Source of the DNA: an uncultured Litoreibacter sp. | GTDB lineage: Bacteria; Pseudomonadota; Alphaproteobacteria; Rhodobacterales; Rhodobacteraceae | NCBI GenBank assembly: GCA_947504205.1 | Contig: CANNGL010000005.1 | Coordinates: 180,751-244,750, forward strand | DNA: 64,000 nt | Direction: 5' to 3' | Shown: piece by piece, positions 52,323-61,596 of the stretch | Numbering within the stretch: position 1 is the stretch's first letter | How the letters are laid out: each line of letters begins with the position of its first letter | The notes under the pieces: model-generated | Database searches by the model: none | What the model saw: only the letters and a program-made list of their open reading frames with translations | Told to the model about the DNA's origin: nothing | Made by a program: the position numbers and the translations under genes

Positions 52323-53399
52323 ATGTTGGCGAAAGAACGTCAGGGCATCTATGTCCTGCGCATTGAGCAATCACGTCTGGATGGCCAGCCGTGTGATGCT
52401 TCCTCTTGTCCTAAAGTTGGGCAGGTTTGGAGCTGGGAAGGAACCTCTGTTCGATTGGATGGGCCTCCGTCGACGCTGCTTCTGGGTAGTGCGATCGGCG
52501 CGGAGCATTTGAGCCGACGGGCGGCCCGTGTCGTCCGGCGGAAGCTCGATGTTGTTAGTCCACCGATGGCAGAGGAATTCGTTGATCCCTTCCATGACCC
52601 GCATCACTCCAAAAAAGAGCCGGGATTTACCGTAAGCGATGGCGAGACGCATTATCTGATTGTGCCTTTGCAGTCGCCAAACAGCGCCCAGATGTTGCTT
52701 TCGTTTCCCGACGGATTGCCGCCTGCTGGATGTGACTTTCGGGTTGTCAGAGTTCCCAAGGAGGAAGATATCGTTCACCGCTCCCACGATATGGGCGGCG
52801 ATGTGATCTGCTTTTCAAAGGGTACACGAATTCGTTGTGACAGGGTTGACCGGCCCGTTGAAAACCTTGTGCCGGGTGATTTGGTGCAAACCAAAGATGA
52901 CGGCTTGCAGGAAGTGCTGTGGATTGGCCAGCGTCGTATGTCCGGTGCGCGCTTGTTCGCCATCCCGCAACTTCGCCCTGTTCGGTTGCGCGCAAATGCC
53001 ATTGATAGCGATATTCCTGACGCTGATCTGCTCGTCTCGCCGCATCATCGCATTTTGTTGGAAGGCGCACAGGCGCAGGCTTTATTCAACCAATCCGAGG
53101 TTCTGGTGTCGGCCATCGACCTGATCGATGATCAAAACGTATTTGTCGATCATTCGGTCAAAGAGGTTTGGTACTATCACTTGCTCTTGCAGAACCACAG
53201 CATTCTTTGGGCGAATGGGGTGCAGACCGAAAGCTATCATCCGGCGAATACGACGCTGAAAACTGTCGATCCGGATCAACGAGCGCTGTTGCTTGCACTG
53301 TTTCCCGAGATCAAGCGGGACCCACACGCTTATGGTCCCTTTGCGCGTCGCAATGTGAACACCTCGGAAGCCGCTATTTTGAAACACGCGATCCACTAG
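52323..53399 (+). CDS. Hint-domain (hedgehog/intein-like) protein
   Basis: A 358-residue protein whose C-terminal ~195 residues form a Hint module. It starts with the nucleophile-like C163 in GDVICFSKGTRIRC, then VENLVPGDLVQT, LWIGQR, VRLRANAI, LLVSPHHRILLEG and WANGVQTESYHPANT. The ~150 N-terminal residues are unlike known families (QVWSWEGTSVRLDGPPSTLLLG). Such proteins are frequent in Rhodobacteraceae; self-cleavage may occur but the usual C-terminal splice residues are absent. ATG 52323 follows GAGCAGG. It is a single gene before rpsD. Confidence 0.88.
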   Translation: MLAKERQGIYVLRIEQSRLDGQPCDASSCPKVGQVWSWEGTSVRLDGPPSTLLLGSAIGAEHLSRRAARVVRRKLDVVSPPMAEEFVDPFHDPHHSKKEPGFTVSDGETHYLIVPLQSPNSAQMLLSFPDGLPPAGCDFRVVRVPKEEDIVHRSHDMGGDVICFSKGTRIRCDRVDRPVENLVPGDLVQTKDDGLQEVLWIGQRRMSGARLFAIPQLRPVRLRANAIDSDIPDADLLVSPHHRILLEGAQAQALFNQSEVLVSAIDLIDDQNVFVDHSVKEVWYYHLLLQNHSILWANGVQTESYHPANTTLKTVDPDQRALLLALFPEIKRDPHAYGPFARRNVNTSEAAILKHAIH

Positions 53400-53432
53400 A
53401 GATTGCCGCGGCATACCGGAGAAACGAGAGTG

Positions 53433-53460
53433 TTGACTCTGGTCTCAAGCCTTTTATAAG
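53433..53460 (+). promoter_or_regulatory. Sigma-70-type promoter for rpsD
   Basis: TTGACT (53433-53438) and TATAAG (53455-53460) are separated by 16 bases and lie about 108 bases before the rpsD start. This leaves a ~100-base leader that could host S4 autoregulation. Confidence 0.7.
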
Positions 53461-53567
53461 CGCGGCTTCATTGGTGTTGGTGGACCTCGCAAGGGGAACC
53501 CTGTCATTCCGGCAAAATCCGGAAAGAGGACAACGCCCTTCGAAACCTGAACGAAGGAGATCAGCAA

Positions 53568-54188
53568 GTGACGAAACGTACTGCTGCCAAATACAAAATT
53601 GACCGCCGGATGGGCGAAAACATCTGGGGTCGTCCAAAATCCCCAGTTAACCGCCGTGAATATGGCCCAGGCCAACATGGTCAGCGCCGCAAGGGTAAAC
53701 TGTCTGATTTCGGCCTGCAGTTGCGCGCCAAGCAGAAGCTGAAAGGCTACTATGGCGACCTGACTGAAAAGCAATTCAAGCGAATTTATATCGAAGCGGC
53801 TCGTGTTAAGGGCGATACAGGCGAAAACCTGATCGGTCTTCTGGAGCGGCGTCTGGATGCAGTTGTCTATCGCGCGAAATTCGTACCGACCATTTTCGCA
53901 GCCCGTCAGTTTGTGAACCACGGCCACGTCAAGGTGAATGGCCAGAAGGTCAACATCCCGTCCTACCGCGTGAAAGAGGGTGACGTGATTGAAGTGCGTG
54001 ACCGTTCCAAGCAGATGGCTTTGGTTCTGGAAGCTGCTCAATTGCCAGAGCGCGATGTGCCTGAGTATATCGAGGCAGATCACTCCAAAATGACAGCGAC
54101 GTTTGTGCGCACACCTGGTCTGGGCGACGTGCCTTATCCGGTGATGATGGAACCAAACCTCGTGATCGAATACTACGCGCAGAACTAA
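53568..54188 (+). CDS. rpsD: 30S ribosomal protein S4
   Basis: A 206-residue ribosomal protein S4, which binds 16S rRNA early in 30S assembly. S4 features are seen throughout: [49 protein letters not shown] and the S4 RNA-binding domain [40 protein letters not shown]. The start is GTG at 53568 with AAGGAGAT upstream. A strong terminator follows. Cys zinc ligands are absent, so this is the zinc-independent form. Confidence 0.97.
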   Translation: MTKRTAAKYKIDRRMGENIWGRPKSPVNRREYGPGQHGQRRKGKLSDFGLQLRAKQKLKGYYGDLTEKQFKRIYIEAARVKGDTGENLIGLLERRLDAVVYRAKFVPTIFAARQFVNHGHVKVNGQKVNIPSYRVKEGDVIEVRDRSKQMALVLEAAQLPERDVPEYIEADHSKMTATFVRTPGLGDVPYPVMMEPNLVIEYYAQN

Positions 54189-54210
54189 ATTCTGCCAATT
54201 GGGACAGTGG

Positions 54211-54240
54211 AAGGCCGCCTTTTGGGCGGCCTTTTCTTTT
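54211..54240 (+). terminator. Rho-independent terminator after rpsD
   Basis: AAGGCCGCC pairs with GGCGGCCTT around a 5-base loop, followed by TTCTTTT. Confidence 0.92.
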
Positions 54241-54369
54241 TGCGGCTTATTGTTTCCAACTCCGCACCATTGAACCGGTTTTGCCCTAATTCAGCCTGAA
54301 TTAATGGCGATCAAACGCCTAACACGGGTGAGGGCTGATCTCGCCTGTCTGTTCTATGAGGTGGATCAC

Positions 54370-55545
54370 ATGGCGAAAACAGTTTCAAAATCACAGCGTA
54401 TTCTCGTGGCCCCACCGCCGCCACCCGAAATCCCAGTGGCCGCGGCGACGGTAGAAGTGGCGAAGAAATATGGCGTCAGCCCGTTGAAGCAGCTTCGTGA
54501 ATTCACCTCGCTTTACCTTGGCCCGACCAAGCTTGCTTCCAATGAATATTACGCGGCTCAAGTGTACCGGGACGACTTGGACAAAGAAGCGAAGCGGCAG
54601 TTCGTCGGGGAGAAAAGTAACCTGACCCTGAACAAACGTTTGTCTCCTCCAGAGATTGCCCGTCGTAGCGATTTTCTGCGAGACAAAGTGCTGGTTGCCG
54701 CTCTTCTGGGGCAATTGGGGCTGAGCGCCACCCACACGCAGGCTGTGTTTTCGCAAAACCGTGGCTTCGGGAACATTCCCACGTTGCGCGATGCGGAGCA
54801 GATTTCGGAGTTTCTGAAGACCAAAGCCGCATACCCAATCTTCGGGAAGCCGGTGAGTGGTTCAAAAAGCGTGGGATCGGCACTGTTTAAGGAATTTGAT
54901 CCCGAGACCAGCCTGATCACACTCGGAAACGGCCGTACGGCAAACCTCTATAAGCTGTCTGAAGAGATTGTTCGCGATTATCCGCGGGGTTTTGTTTTTC
55001 AGGATGCGGTACAGCAAGACGAAACGGTGTCAGACGTCATAGGCAATGCGCTTGGATGCTTGCGCGTCGTGACAGTGATGAAGGAGAGCACACCAAGCGT
55101 CCTATATTCCGTTTGGAAAATCCCGGCACCTGATGCGATGTCCGACAACTTCTGGCAATCCGGTAGTATGCTTGGCGAAGTCGATGTGGATACTGGCCGC
55201 GTCTGTCAGGTTCGCCGCGGTACTGGCTTAAAAACCGAAAACCTTGAGGTGCACCCTGAAAGTGGGAAGGCCATGGTTGGTTTCGAGATTCCGCGCTGGT
55301 CAGAGGTTGTTGATCTGGCGAAAGCCGCGCATGCAATTTCACCTGAAAATGGCGTTCTGGGTTGGGACATTGGTTTGGCCCAAGACGGTCCGGTGGTGAT
55401 CGAATGCAATTCGAACCCGTTCCATTCGCTCTATCAATTGGCGACGGGGAAGGGGGTTTTGAACGGTGAGTTCAAACCCGTCTTTGACAAGATCATCGAC
55501 CGCAACAAAGACATTCTGTCGGCACTTTCGAAGGCCAAGACGTAG
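54370..55545 (+). CDS. Sugar-transfer-associated ATP-grasp-like protein
   Basis: A 391-residue soluble protein resembling the sugar-transfer-associated ATP-grasp group. Regions matching the fold are YPIFGKPVSGSKSVGSALF (ATP-binding Lys strand), GFVFQDAVQQDETV, VLYSVWKIPA, GEVDVDTGRV and GWDIGLAQDGPVVIECNSNP, the last carrying the metal-binding Glu and Asn. A Pro-rich stretch is near the N-terminus. ATG 54370 follows GAGGTGG; an upstream ATG at 54304 has no clear site. The substrate is unknown, and it may act in surface polysaccharide or peptide-type ligation. Confidence 0.75.
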   Translation: MAKTVSKSQRILVAPPPPPEIPVAAATVEVAKKYGVSPLKQLREFTSLYLGPTKLASNEYYAAQVYRDDLDKEAKRQFVGEKSNLTLNKRLSPPEIARRSDFLRDKVLVAALLGQLGLSATHTQAVFSQNRGFGNIPTLRDAEQISEFLKTKAAYPIFGKPVSGSKSVGSALFKEFDPETSLITLGNGRTANLYKLSEEIVRDYPRGFVFQDAVQQDETVSDVIGNALGCLRVVTVMKESTPSVLYSVWKIPAPDAMSDNFWQSGSMLGEVDVDTGRVCQVRRGTGLKTENLEVHPESGKAMVGFEIPRWSEVVDLAKAAHAISPENGVLGWDIGLAQDGPVVIECNSNPFHSLYQLATGKGVLNGEFKPVFDKIIDRNKDILSALSKAKT

Positions 55546-55605
55546 CTAACAGGCCTGAAGCAGTGCACGGGTGGGTTGGTCGTTCCAGCCCGACCCGAGA
55601 GCGAA

Positions 55606-56244
55606 TTAGTTGAGGCGCGATTGTCTGCTTGAGTCGGCATGCAAGTCGGCCGCTCCTTCATATTCGCTTATCTGCAAATCCCTGTTTATCGACTGAACCT
55701 GCTGCAAGGAGCTCAACGCGCCGGACAAAAGGATTTGCAAGGCGTTGGTCTCATGCCTCGACAACTGATCGTCGGATTGTTGCAAGAGATGTTCCATCGT
55801 TGTGAGTGAGCCGCGCAGTTGCGATAGGAAATAGGCGTTGTCAGACTTCTTGCGTCCCTGAACCAAGACGCGAAGCGCGGTTCCGACAATACGATCCGGT
55901 CGACCGTTACCGCATGCGAGCGGGTGAAGCGTTGTATCAAAGGTCATTGCTGTGCCGTCGATCGTCAAAACCTCCCTGTAGCTGTTTGGAAGGTTCGACG
56001 ACAAGCAGTCCTTGTAGTGCTTCATGACGGCCTTGGCTTCTGCTGGTTTTGATAGCAACTCGGCAGGCGTCCGACCACGGGCGAATGCATTGGTGAGACC
56101 GGTGATACGTGTATGGGCCGCGTTCAAAGCGATTACCCGAAATTCGCCATCCTGTTCCAGATCGACCACAAAAACCGGCACCGAGATCAGGTCTATGCTT
56201 GCCTTCAACGATTGGGGTTCGTTGTCACAAAAGATTTTGGTCAT
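55606..56244 (-). CDS. PAS-domain protein without output domain
   Basis: A 212-residue protein. A PAS fold spans about 15-135 (SVPVFVVDLEQDGEFRVIAL, NAAHTRITGLTN, REVLTIDGTAMTFDTTLHPL, RIVGTALRVL), followed by a helical segment (NAYFLSQLRGSLTTMEHLLQ, QLSRHETNALQILLSGALSS). There is no kinase, GGDEF or HTH domain, so it may act through protein contacts. The helical part resembles a dimerisation helix pair without the phospho-acceptor His. It is a single gene. Confidence 0.75.
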   Translation of the reverse strand: MTKIFCDNEPQSLKASIDLISVPVFVVDLEQDGEFRVIALNAAHTRITGLTNAFARGRTPAELLSKPAEAKAVMKHYKDCLSSNLPNSYREVLTIDGTAMTFDTTLHPLACGNGRPDRIVGTALRVLVQGRKKSDNAYFLSQLRGSLTTMEHLLQQSDDQLSRHETNALQILLSGALSSLQQVQSINRDLQISEYEGAADLHADSSRQSRLN

Positions 56245-56318
56245 AATGCTCGGTCTGCCTGCGCAATCTCCAGCGAGGCTAGGCGCAAACACTTAACTAC
56301 AACTTAATGATCGGGGGC

Positions 56319-57086
56319 TTAAACGCGTGCCTCCAAGCCTGCCAATGCGCGACCCTCTGGCGTTTTAAGGGTGAAATCCGTGCCAAGGAACGCATCTGCT
56401 TCTTGGCTTGGAGTTGAGAGGAACGCGATCGCCTTTGCGACATCTTCCGCTGGAATATGGGCGTCTGGATCGAGCTGGCTGACGGGGTTGATCCCGGAGG
56501 CTTTGATCTGGATTTGCATATCAGTCGCCACAGTGCCGGGCGACAGACCCATAATACGAATACCTTGATCCCCTAATTCCTTGTGACCGCATTTTGTGAG
56601 GGACAAGACAGCGGCTTTGGTCGCGCAATAGTGGCTCCAGCCTTCCAACGCCCCGGTGGCCGCTCCGGAGGAGATGTTGATAATGGTCCCGGACCCCCGC
56701 TGCAGCATGTGACCCAGAACTGCGCGATAGCCATAATACACGCCCTTCAGGTTCACATCGACAACTGTGCTCCATTCGGCGGGATCGCTGTCTTCAATGC
56801 GGGATATCGGGTCGATCAAACCGGCATTGTTGACCAGTATATCGACGCTTCCAAACCTCTCCAGTGTTTTGCCAACCAGTGTTTCAACATCGCTGTAGGT
56901 TGCCACGTCACACGGTATCGCTACGGCCTTTGCACCGATCTCTGACGCAATCTGCTCGATTGCCTCACGGCTGCGGGCAGCAAGGCTGACATTGCAGCCC
57001 AAGGACTCCAGATGGCGCGCCGTTGCTGCACCGACGCCTCGGCTGGCACCGGTTATGATCGCGGTCTTGCCGGAGAGTGAGTTCAT
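56319..57086 (-). CDS. Short-chain dehydrogenase/reductase
   Basis: A 255-residue classical SDR. The NAD(P) motif TGASRGVG is at 12-19, NNAG at 86-89 and the catalytic set S140, Y153, K157. ATG 57086 is preceded by AAAGGAA; an in-frame ATG 84 bases earlier adds an unlikely hydrophilic leader. It is divergent from the LysR-type gene, the usual arrangement for a regulated target. The substrate cannot be told; a 3-oxoacyl- or sugar-type reductase is possible. Confidence 0.9.
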   Translation of the reverse strand: MNSLSGKTAIITGASRGVGAATARHLESLGCNVSLAARSREAIEQIASEIGAKAVAIPCDVATYSDVETLVGKTLERFGSVDILVNNAGLIDPISRIEDSDPAEWSTVVDVNLKGVYYGYRAVLGHMLQRGSGTIINISSGAATGALEGWSHYCATKAAVLSLTKCGHKELGDQGIRIMGLSPGTVATDMQIQIKASGINPVSQLDPDAHIPAEDVAKAIAFLSTPSQEADAFLGTDFTLKTPEGRALAGLEARV

Positions 57087-57203
57087 CGTATCGTTCCTTT
57101 CGGGGCCGTTTGGCAGCACGTGTCGCTGAGTGATGGTTTGTTGGTTAGTGTGGTCCGTTGTTGGGGTCACGGCAAATCTTTAGCGCGCTCATATGCTGCA
57201 ATA

Positions 57204-57221
57204 AATGAATTGTTTTTCATT
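57204..57221. promoter_or_regulatory. Inverted repeat in the SDR-LysR intergenic region
   Basis: AATGAA and TTCATT (arms of six, spacer of six) lie 2-3 bases before the larger palindrome at 57224. Together the two sites resemble the paired activation/recognition sites of LysR-type regulators. Confidence 0.45.
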
Positions 57222-57223
57222 AT

Positions 57224-57246
57224 ATTAATGCTGATATTGCATTAAT
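57224..57246. promoter_or_regulatory. Palindromic LysR-type operator overlapping the lysR start
   Basis: ATTAATGC-TGATATT-GCATTAAT has perfect 8-bp arms and a 7-base spacer. Its right arm includes the first two bases of the ATG at 57245. A bound regulator would block its own translation start region and promoter, so autorepression is likely, with control of the divergent SDR gene. Confidence 0.7.
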
Positions 57247-58180
57247 GGACATCAATACACTCAGGTTGCTAAATGACGTGGCGCGGCTGGGAAGCTTTGC
57301 AGCAGCGGCACGATACCGTGAAACCGATCCTTCGATCGTGTCCCGGCAAGTCGCGTCCGCCGAAGCGGAACTCGGGCTTCGTATTTTTCAACGTAGTACG
57401 CGCAGGCTGGCCTTAACCGAGGATGGTGCGGCCTATCTCGACAAGATTGCCCCGGCGCTGGTGATGTTAGAGGAAGCGCATGACGCTGTTGGTGTCCAAC
57501 GCGACGCACTTGTCGGAACTGTGCGTTTGGCAACATCCGTGGCGTTTGCACATGATGTCTTGATCCCGCAACTTAGCGTGTTTCGGGAGGAGTATCCGGG
57601 CATTCAGCTGGAGCTGATATTGAACGACGACCGCACCGACCTTCTTGAGCAAGGAATTGATATTGCGATCAGGTTGTCGCCCGCGCCCGAGGGCGATCTT
57701 ATCAGTCGCAAGCTGTTTTCCACGGCTTATCGAGTTTGTGCGAGTTCAGACTGGGTGCAGACCAATAGGGTATTGCGTGATCCCAGAGCGTTGTCAGACG
57801 TAACCTGCCTGACCTATGCGATGCCGGGTTTGCGGACGACCTGGAAATTTCAAGACGAAGATAGCAAGTACTTCGAGGTACAAATCAAAAACGACCTCGC
57901 AGTTTCAAACCCGCTTGCCTTACGAGAAGCCGCCCGGCAGGGTTTGGGGCCTGCGTTGTTGGCTGACTGGCTTGTTGCGGGTGATTTGAACAAGGGTGCG
58001 CTGGTTGATCTCTTCCCGACACACCGCGCGACCATCACTACGTTTGATACTTCGGCGTGGCTGCTTTTCCCGTCTCGCACTTACCTGCCTCGGCGTAGCC
58101 GCGCAGTGATCGATTTCCTGATCGATCAGTTGGGCGGGCTGTCTGACCCGAAAAAACAAAAGCTCTCGCCAACCACCTGA
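57245..58180 (+). CDS. LysR-family transcriptional regulator
   Basis: A 311-residue LysR regulator. The winged HTH is at residues 3-62 (LRLLNDVARLGSFAAAARYR, SIVSRQVASAEAELGLRIFQ, RSTRRLALTEDG), with an effector-binding domain from ~90. It likely controls the divergent SDR gene and perhaps the downstream MFS transporter, 20 bases away. The ATG overlaps a perfect palindrome and lacks a ribosome site, which suggests leaderless or weak translation. The effector is unknown. Confidence 0.92.
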   Translation: MDINTLRLLNDVARLGSFAAAARYRETDPSIVSRQVASAEAELGLRIFQRSTRRLALTEDGAAYLDKIAPALVMLEEAHDAVGVQRDALVGTVRLATSVAFAHDVLIPQLSVFREEYPGIQLELILNDDRTDLLEQGIDIAIRLSPAPEGDLISRKLFSTAYRVCASSDWVQTNRVLRDPRALSDVTCLTYAMPGLRTTWKFQDEDSKYFEVQIKNDLAVSNPLALREAARQGLGPALLADWLVAGDLNKGALVDLFPTHRATITTFDTSAWLLFPSRTYLPRRSRAVIDFLIDQLGGLSDPKKQKLSPTT

Positions 58181-58200
58181 AACAGGCGTAGAGCGAAGAT

Positions 58201-59445
58201 ATGCTCGGTGACACTATCAAACGCGTCGGTCTGGACGAAGCCAGGCAATTGCCATTTCATCGTCAGCCAGTCTTCTTGCTGTTTCTGATGGCCTTTGCGA
58301 TGCCGATTGCCTTTTCTGTGTGGTCGGCTTTGCTGAACAACTTTGTCATCGAGGCTGCAGGGTTTACCGGTGTCGAGATTGGCTGGTTGCACACCGTGCG
58401 CGAAATACCCGGCTTTTTCGCGATCGGCGTGATCTTTCTGATTATCTTCATTCGAGAGCAGGTTTTGGGCCTCATCTCGCTCGTATTGCTTGGCGTCGCC
58501 AGCGGTTTGACCGCTTATTTCCCGACGTTTGGAGGGTTGCTGACGCTTACGCTGCTCAGTTCAATTGGATTTCACTACTACGAAACCGTCAATCAATCGC
58601 TGCAATTGCAATGGCTGAAAAAAGAGGAAGCGCCACAGGCATTGGGATGGATCACCGCTGTGGGATCCTTCGCCTCATTGATCGCCTATGGTCTGCTAGT
58701 CGTGACGTGGAAGAGTTTCGATCTGAGCTATGAGTTCGTGTATATGACGTCAGGGGGCATTTGTGTCGCTGTCGCCATCTTCTGTTTCTTCTATTACCCG
58801 CAATTTGAAGCACCGAACCCGCAAATCAAAAAGATGATCCTGCGGAAGCGCTACTGGCTTTATTATCTGCTGCAATTCATGTCTGGAGCGCGCCGCCAGA
58901 TCTTCATCGTTTTCGCGGCGTTCATGATGGTCGAACGCTTTGGATTCGAGGTGCATGAGGTCACAGCGCTGTTTCTTATCAACTACGTCGCGAACATGAT
59001 CTTTGCGCCTCTGATCGGAAGAGCCATTGGGGTTTACGGCGAGCGGAACATGCTGATTGTCGAGTATGTCGGTCTCACCCTGGTCTTCCTCGCCTATGGT
59101 GGCATCTATTACTTTGGATGGGGCGTGATCGTTGGTGCTGTGCTCTACGTCGCCAATCATCTTTTCTTTTCCATGGCGTTTGCGATCAAAACATATTTTC
59201 AGAAGATTGCGGATCCGCAGGATATTGCGCCGACTGCCGCAGTCGCCTTCACGATAAATCATATTGCCGCAGTCTTTTTACCCGCGTTGCTCGGGTACCT
59301 TTGGGTTGTGTCGCCAGGTGGCGTGTTTGTTTTGGCGGCCATGATGGCAGCAACCTCGCTGGGGCTGGCATGCCTGATCCCCCGTGATCCTTGTCCAGGA
59401 AATGAAACCCTGTTCTCACGATTTGTTGCGCGACCGGCAGAATAG
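58201..59445 (+). CDS. MFS transporter
   Basis: A 414-residue membrane protein with about twelve predicted helices in the major facilitator pattern. It starts with a 20-residue cytoplasmic tail (MLGDTIKRVGLDEARQLPFH) and has a central loop with charged residues (YPQFEAPNPQIKKMILRKRY) between helices 6 and 7. The substrate is not evident. It follows the LysR gene by 20 bases on the same strand, so co-expression is likely. It might export or import the compound handled by the SDR. Confidence 0.87.
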   Translation: MLGDTIKRVGLDEARQLPFHRQPVFLLFLMAFAMPIAFSVWSALLNNFVIEAAGFTGVEIGWLHTVREIPGFFAIGVIFLIIFIREQVLGLISLVLLGVASGLTAYFPTFGGLLTLTLLSSIGFHYYETVNQSLQLQWLKKEEAPQALGWITAVGSFASLIAYGLLVVTWKSFDLSYEFVYMTSGGICVAVAIFCFFYYPQFEAPNPQIKKMILRKRYWLYYLLQFMSGARRQIFIVFAAFMMVERFGFEVHEVTALFLINYVANMIFAPLIGRAIGVYGERNMLIVEYVGLTLVFLAYGGIYYFGWGVIVGAVLYVANHLFFSMAFAIKTYFQKIADPQDIAPTAAVAFTINHIAAVFLPALLGYLWVVSPGGVFVLAAMMAATSLGLACLIPRDPCPGNETLFSRFVARPAE

Positions 59446-59496
59446 GAAATCTGTGGGGCCGACCTATATCTGAGATATCAAAACTGGAGGTTTGGG

Positions 59497-60147
59497 ATGT
59501 TCCTTTTTCAGAAGAAGAAAATGCAGATGGTTGATGCAGATAGCGCGCTCGCGGGGCGCGATACACCACTCCCGACCGCAGAAACACATTTTGTGAATGG
59601 GCGCCCGCTCACTCTGGACGTGCCCGAGGGCATGGAGGTGGCCATGTTTGGCATGGGGTGCTTCTGGGGCGTTGAACGCATGTTTTGGAACATCGACGGG
59701 GTCTATCTGACGATGGTTGGGTATGCGGGTGGCTACACGCCCAACGCGACCTATGAGGAAGTTTGTTCCGGCCAAAGCGGTCATAATGAGGTGGTGCGCG
59801 TCGTCTACGATCCCAAGATCGTTTCATATGATGAGCTGCTGCAGATCTTTTGGGAAGGTCATGATCCGACCCAAGGGATGCGGCAGGGCAATGATATGGG
59901 CACGCAGTATCGCTCTGGGATTTACACATTCACCGATGCGCAGCAGGACGCTGCTGTCGCCAGCAAAGCGGCTTTTCAGCCACGCCTGACGGCTGCCGGT
60001 TATGGACCGATCACGACGGAGATATTGGCGGCGCCTGAATTCTTCTTCGCTGAGGATTATCATCAGCAGTACTTGGAAAAGAACCCCAACGGCTATTGCG
60101 GTATTGGCGGGACAGGCGTGACCTGTCCGATTGGTGTGGGCGCCTAA
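59497..60147 (+). CDS. msrA: Peptide-methionine (S)-S-oxide reductase MsrA
   Basis: A 216-residue MsrA that reduces the S-epimer of methionine sulfoxide. The catalytic C55 is in [10 protein letters not shown], with [37 protein letters not shown] and [20 protein letters not shown] (key parts) in order; the C-terminal Cys residues can recycle the enzyme. GGAGG precedes the ATG. The N-terminus has a 45-residue extension without a signal peptide. It is followed by small inverted repeats and prmA. Confidence 0.95.
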   Translation: MFLFQKKKMQMVDADSALAGRDTPLPTAETHFVNGRPLTLDVPEGMEVAMFGMGCFWGVERMFWNIDGVYLTMVGYAGGYTPNATYEEVCSGQSGHNEVVRVVYDPKIVSYDELLQIFWEGHDPTQGMRQGNDMGTQYRSGIYTFTDAQQDAAVASKAAFQPRLTAAGYGPITTEILAAPEFFFAEDYHQQYLEKNPNGYCGIGGTGVTCPIGVGA

Positions 60148-60249
60148 GAGAAGTTGGTGGTTTAGCGGCTCATCCCTCTGTCATTTTGAGGCGTTGACGC
60201 CTTGGAGTGGGCTGCGTAAGCCCAACTACGAATTCCAAGGACCAACGGC

Positions 60250-61119
60250 ATGCCGACATTTACTGCACTGACAACCCTCATGGGAGAAGCTCCGGCTCAG
60301 AAACTGGGGGAGGCCATGGAAATTCTGGATCCCGCCCCGACAGGGGTCGGGGTCTTCGAAGTCGAAGACGGATCAGGCCTTTGGGAGGTTGGAGGTTATT
60401 TCATCGAGAGCCCCGATGGTGTTGCCCTGGACATTCTTGCGGCCGCGCACGGTGCTAAACCTTTCTCCATTTCCGAACTGCCAGAAACTGATTGGGTGGC
60501 GCACGTAAAGCGGGAACTGTCGCCGGTCGAGGCTGGGCGATTCTTTGTTTATGGCTCCCATGACGCTGAAAAAGTGCCTTCGGGCCGAATCGCGTTGCTG
60601 ATTGAGGCCGCGATGGCTTTTGGCACGGGCCATCATGGAACGACGCTTGGATGCTTGCAGCTCTTTGACGATCTTCTGAATTCAGGGGTGCGACCACAGT
60701 CAGTCGCCGACATTGGATGCGGAACAGCGGTTCTGGCCATGGCCGCAGCCGCGGAGCTTGATGTCACTGCTATCGCAAGCGATATCGATCAAGTCGCCGT
60801 GGATGTCGCCAGAGTAAATGCGGACGCCAACGGTTTGTCTCATAAGATCAAATGCTTGGAAGCTGCAGGTTTCGATCATCCTGAGATCGTAAAGGCCGGC
60901 CCGTTTGATCTAATTTTCGCCAATATCCTGAAAGGCCCGCTATTGGAGTTGGCCCCAGATATGGCCAAAAACTGCATGGATGGCGGGACGATAATCCTCT
61001 CTGGGTTGCTGTTGGAGCAGGCCGAGGACACGATCGCGACCTACAAAAAACACGGATTCAGACTGTCGCAAAGACGCGACAATCACGAGTGGACTGCTCT
61101 TATGTTCATAAAAAGCTAG
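60250..61119 (+). CDS. prmA: Ribosomal protein L11 methyltransferase PrmA
   Basis: A 289-residue SAM-dependent methyltransferase that modifies L11. The PrmA pattern AFGTGHHGTTLGCLQLFD is near 122-139, motif I VADIGCGTAVLAMAAA near 156-171, and FDLIFANILKGPLLELAP near 218. The N-terminal domain is more divergent, as is usual in alphaproteobacteria. It ends 75 bases before a small membrane protein gene. Confidence 0.92.
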   Translation: MPTFTALTTLMGEAPAQKLGEAMEILDPAPTGVGVFEVEDGSGLWEVGGYFIESPDGVALDILAAAHGAKPFSISELPETDWVAHVKRELSPVEAGRFFVYGSHDAEKVPSGRIALLIEAAMAFGTGHHGTTLGCLQLFDDLLNSGVRPQSVADIGCGTAVLAMAAAAELDVTAIASDIDQVAVDVARVNADANGLSHKIKCLEAAGFDHPEIVKAGPFDLIFANILKGPLLELAPDMAKNCMDGGTIILSGLLLEQAEDTIATYKKHGFRLSQRRDNHEWTALMFIKS

Positions 61120-61194
61120 GAATCCGTTAGGTCAACGAGCGGATTTTTGCTATGTCATAGTCTGTTGGAGCCCAAGGGAAATTGGGGAACATTT

Positions 61195-61542
61195 GTGGCA
61201 GATGTGAACAAGGACCGCTTTGAAGCGCGTCTGAAAGCAATTGAAAGCAAGTCGAAGCCTGGCCAGCGGACGGAATCCAGGGTGACTGATGACGGCCTTG
61301 TTGTCGAAGTGGCCAAGGCTGATCGCAGAAATATTTTCCCGATCAAAGGGCTGATCACAGCCGGGATCGTGCTGGTGGCTTTGAAAGGTTTTCTCTTTGC
61401 CCAACTTGGCGAGGCTGAATACCTCGGACGGATCGAGCAGCTGTCAAAAGGCTCTACCATCGAAGTTGGCGCTGCATTTCTGCTTGATGCAGATCCTGCA
61501 ACCCGCGCTATTGCGTCATTGCTTAGCCCGACCTTCCGTTAA
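61195..61542 (+). CDS. Small single-helix membrane protein
   Basis: A 115-residue protein with a charged, helical N-terminus (KDRFEARLKAIESKSKPGQR), one hydrophobic segment at ~52-73 (GLITAGIVLVALKGFLFAQL) and a short C-terminal domain. GTG 61195 after GGGGAAC is the chosen start; a GTG nine bases later or a longer form from 61147 is possible. It is conserved in type with small membrane proteins near prmA in relatives, but I cannot name a family. Confidence 0.65.
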   Translation: MADVNKDRFEARLKAIESKSKPGQRTESRVTDDGLVVEVAKADRRNIFPIKGLITAGIVLVALKGFLFAQLGEAEYLGRIEQLSKGSTIEVGAAFLLDADPATRAIASLLSPTFR

Positions 61543-61551
61543 CGAAAAAGA

Positions 61552-61570
61552 CCACGCGATTGCGTGGCCT
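61552..61570. terminator. Bidirectional terminator
   Basis: CCACGC and GCGTGG form a short stem, flanked by AAAAAG on one side and CCTTT on the other, between the convergent small membrane protein gene and the DUF1127 gene. Confidence 0.7.
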
Positions 61571-61596
61571 TTCATTTACCAGAATATAACATTGGT

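Noticed and set aside
53454-54083. 209-codon open frame antisense to rpsD
   Set aside because: The plus-strand frame is unmistakable ribosomal protein S4.
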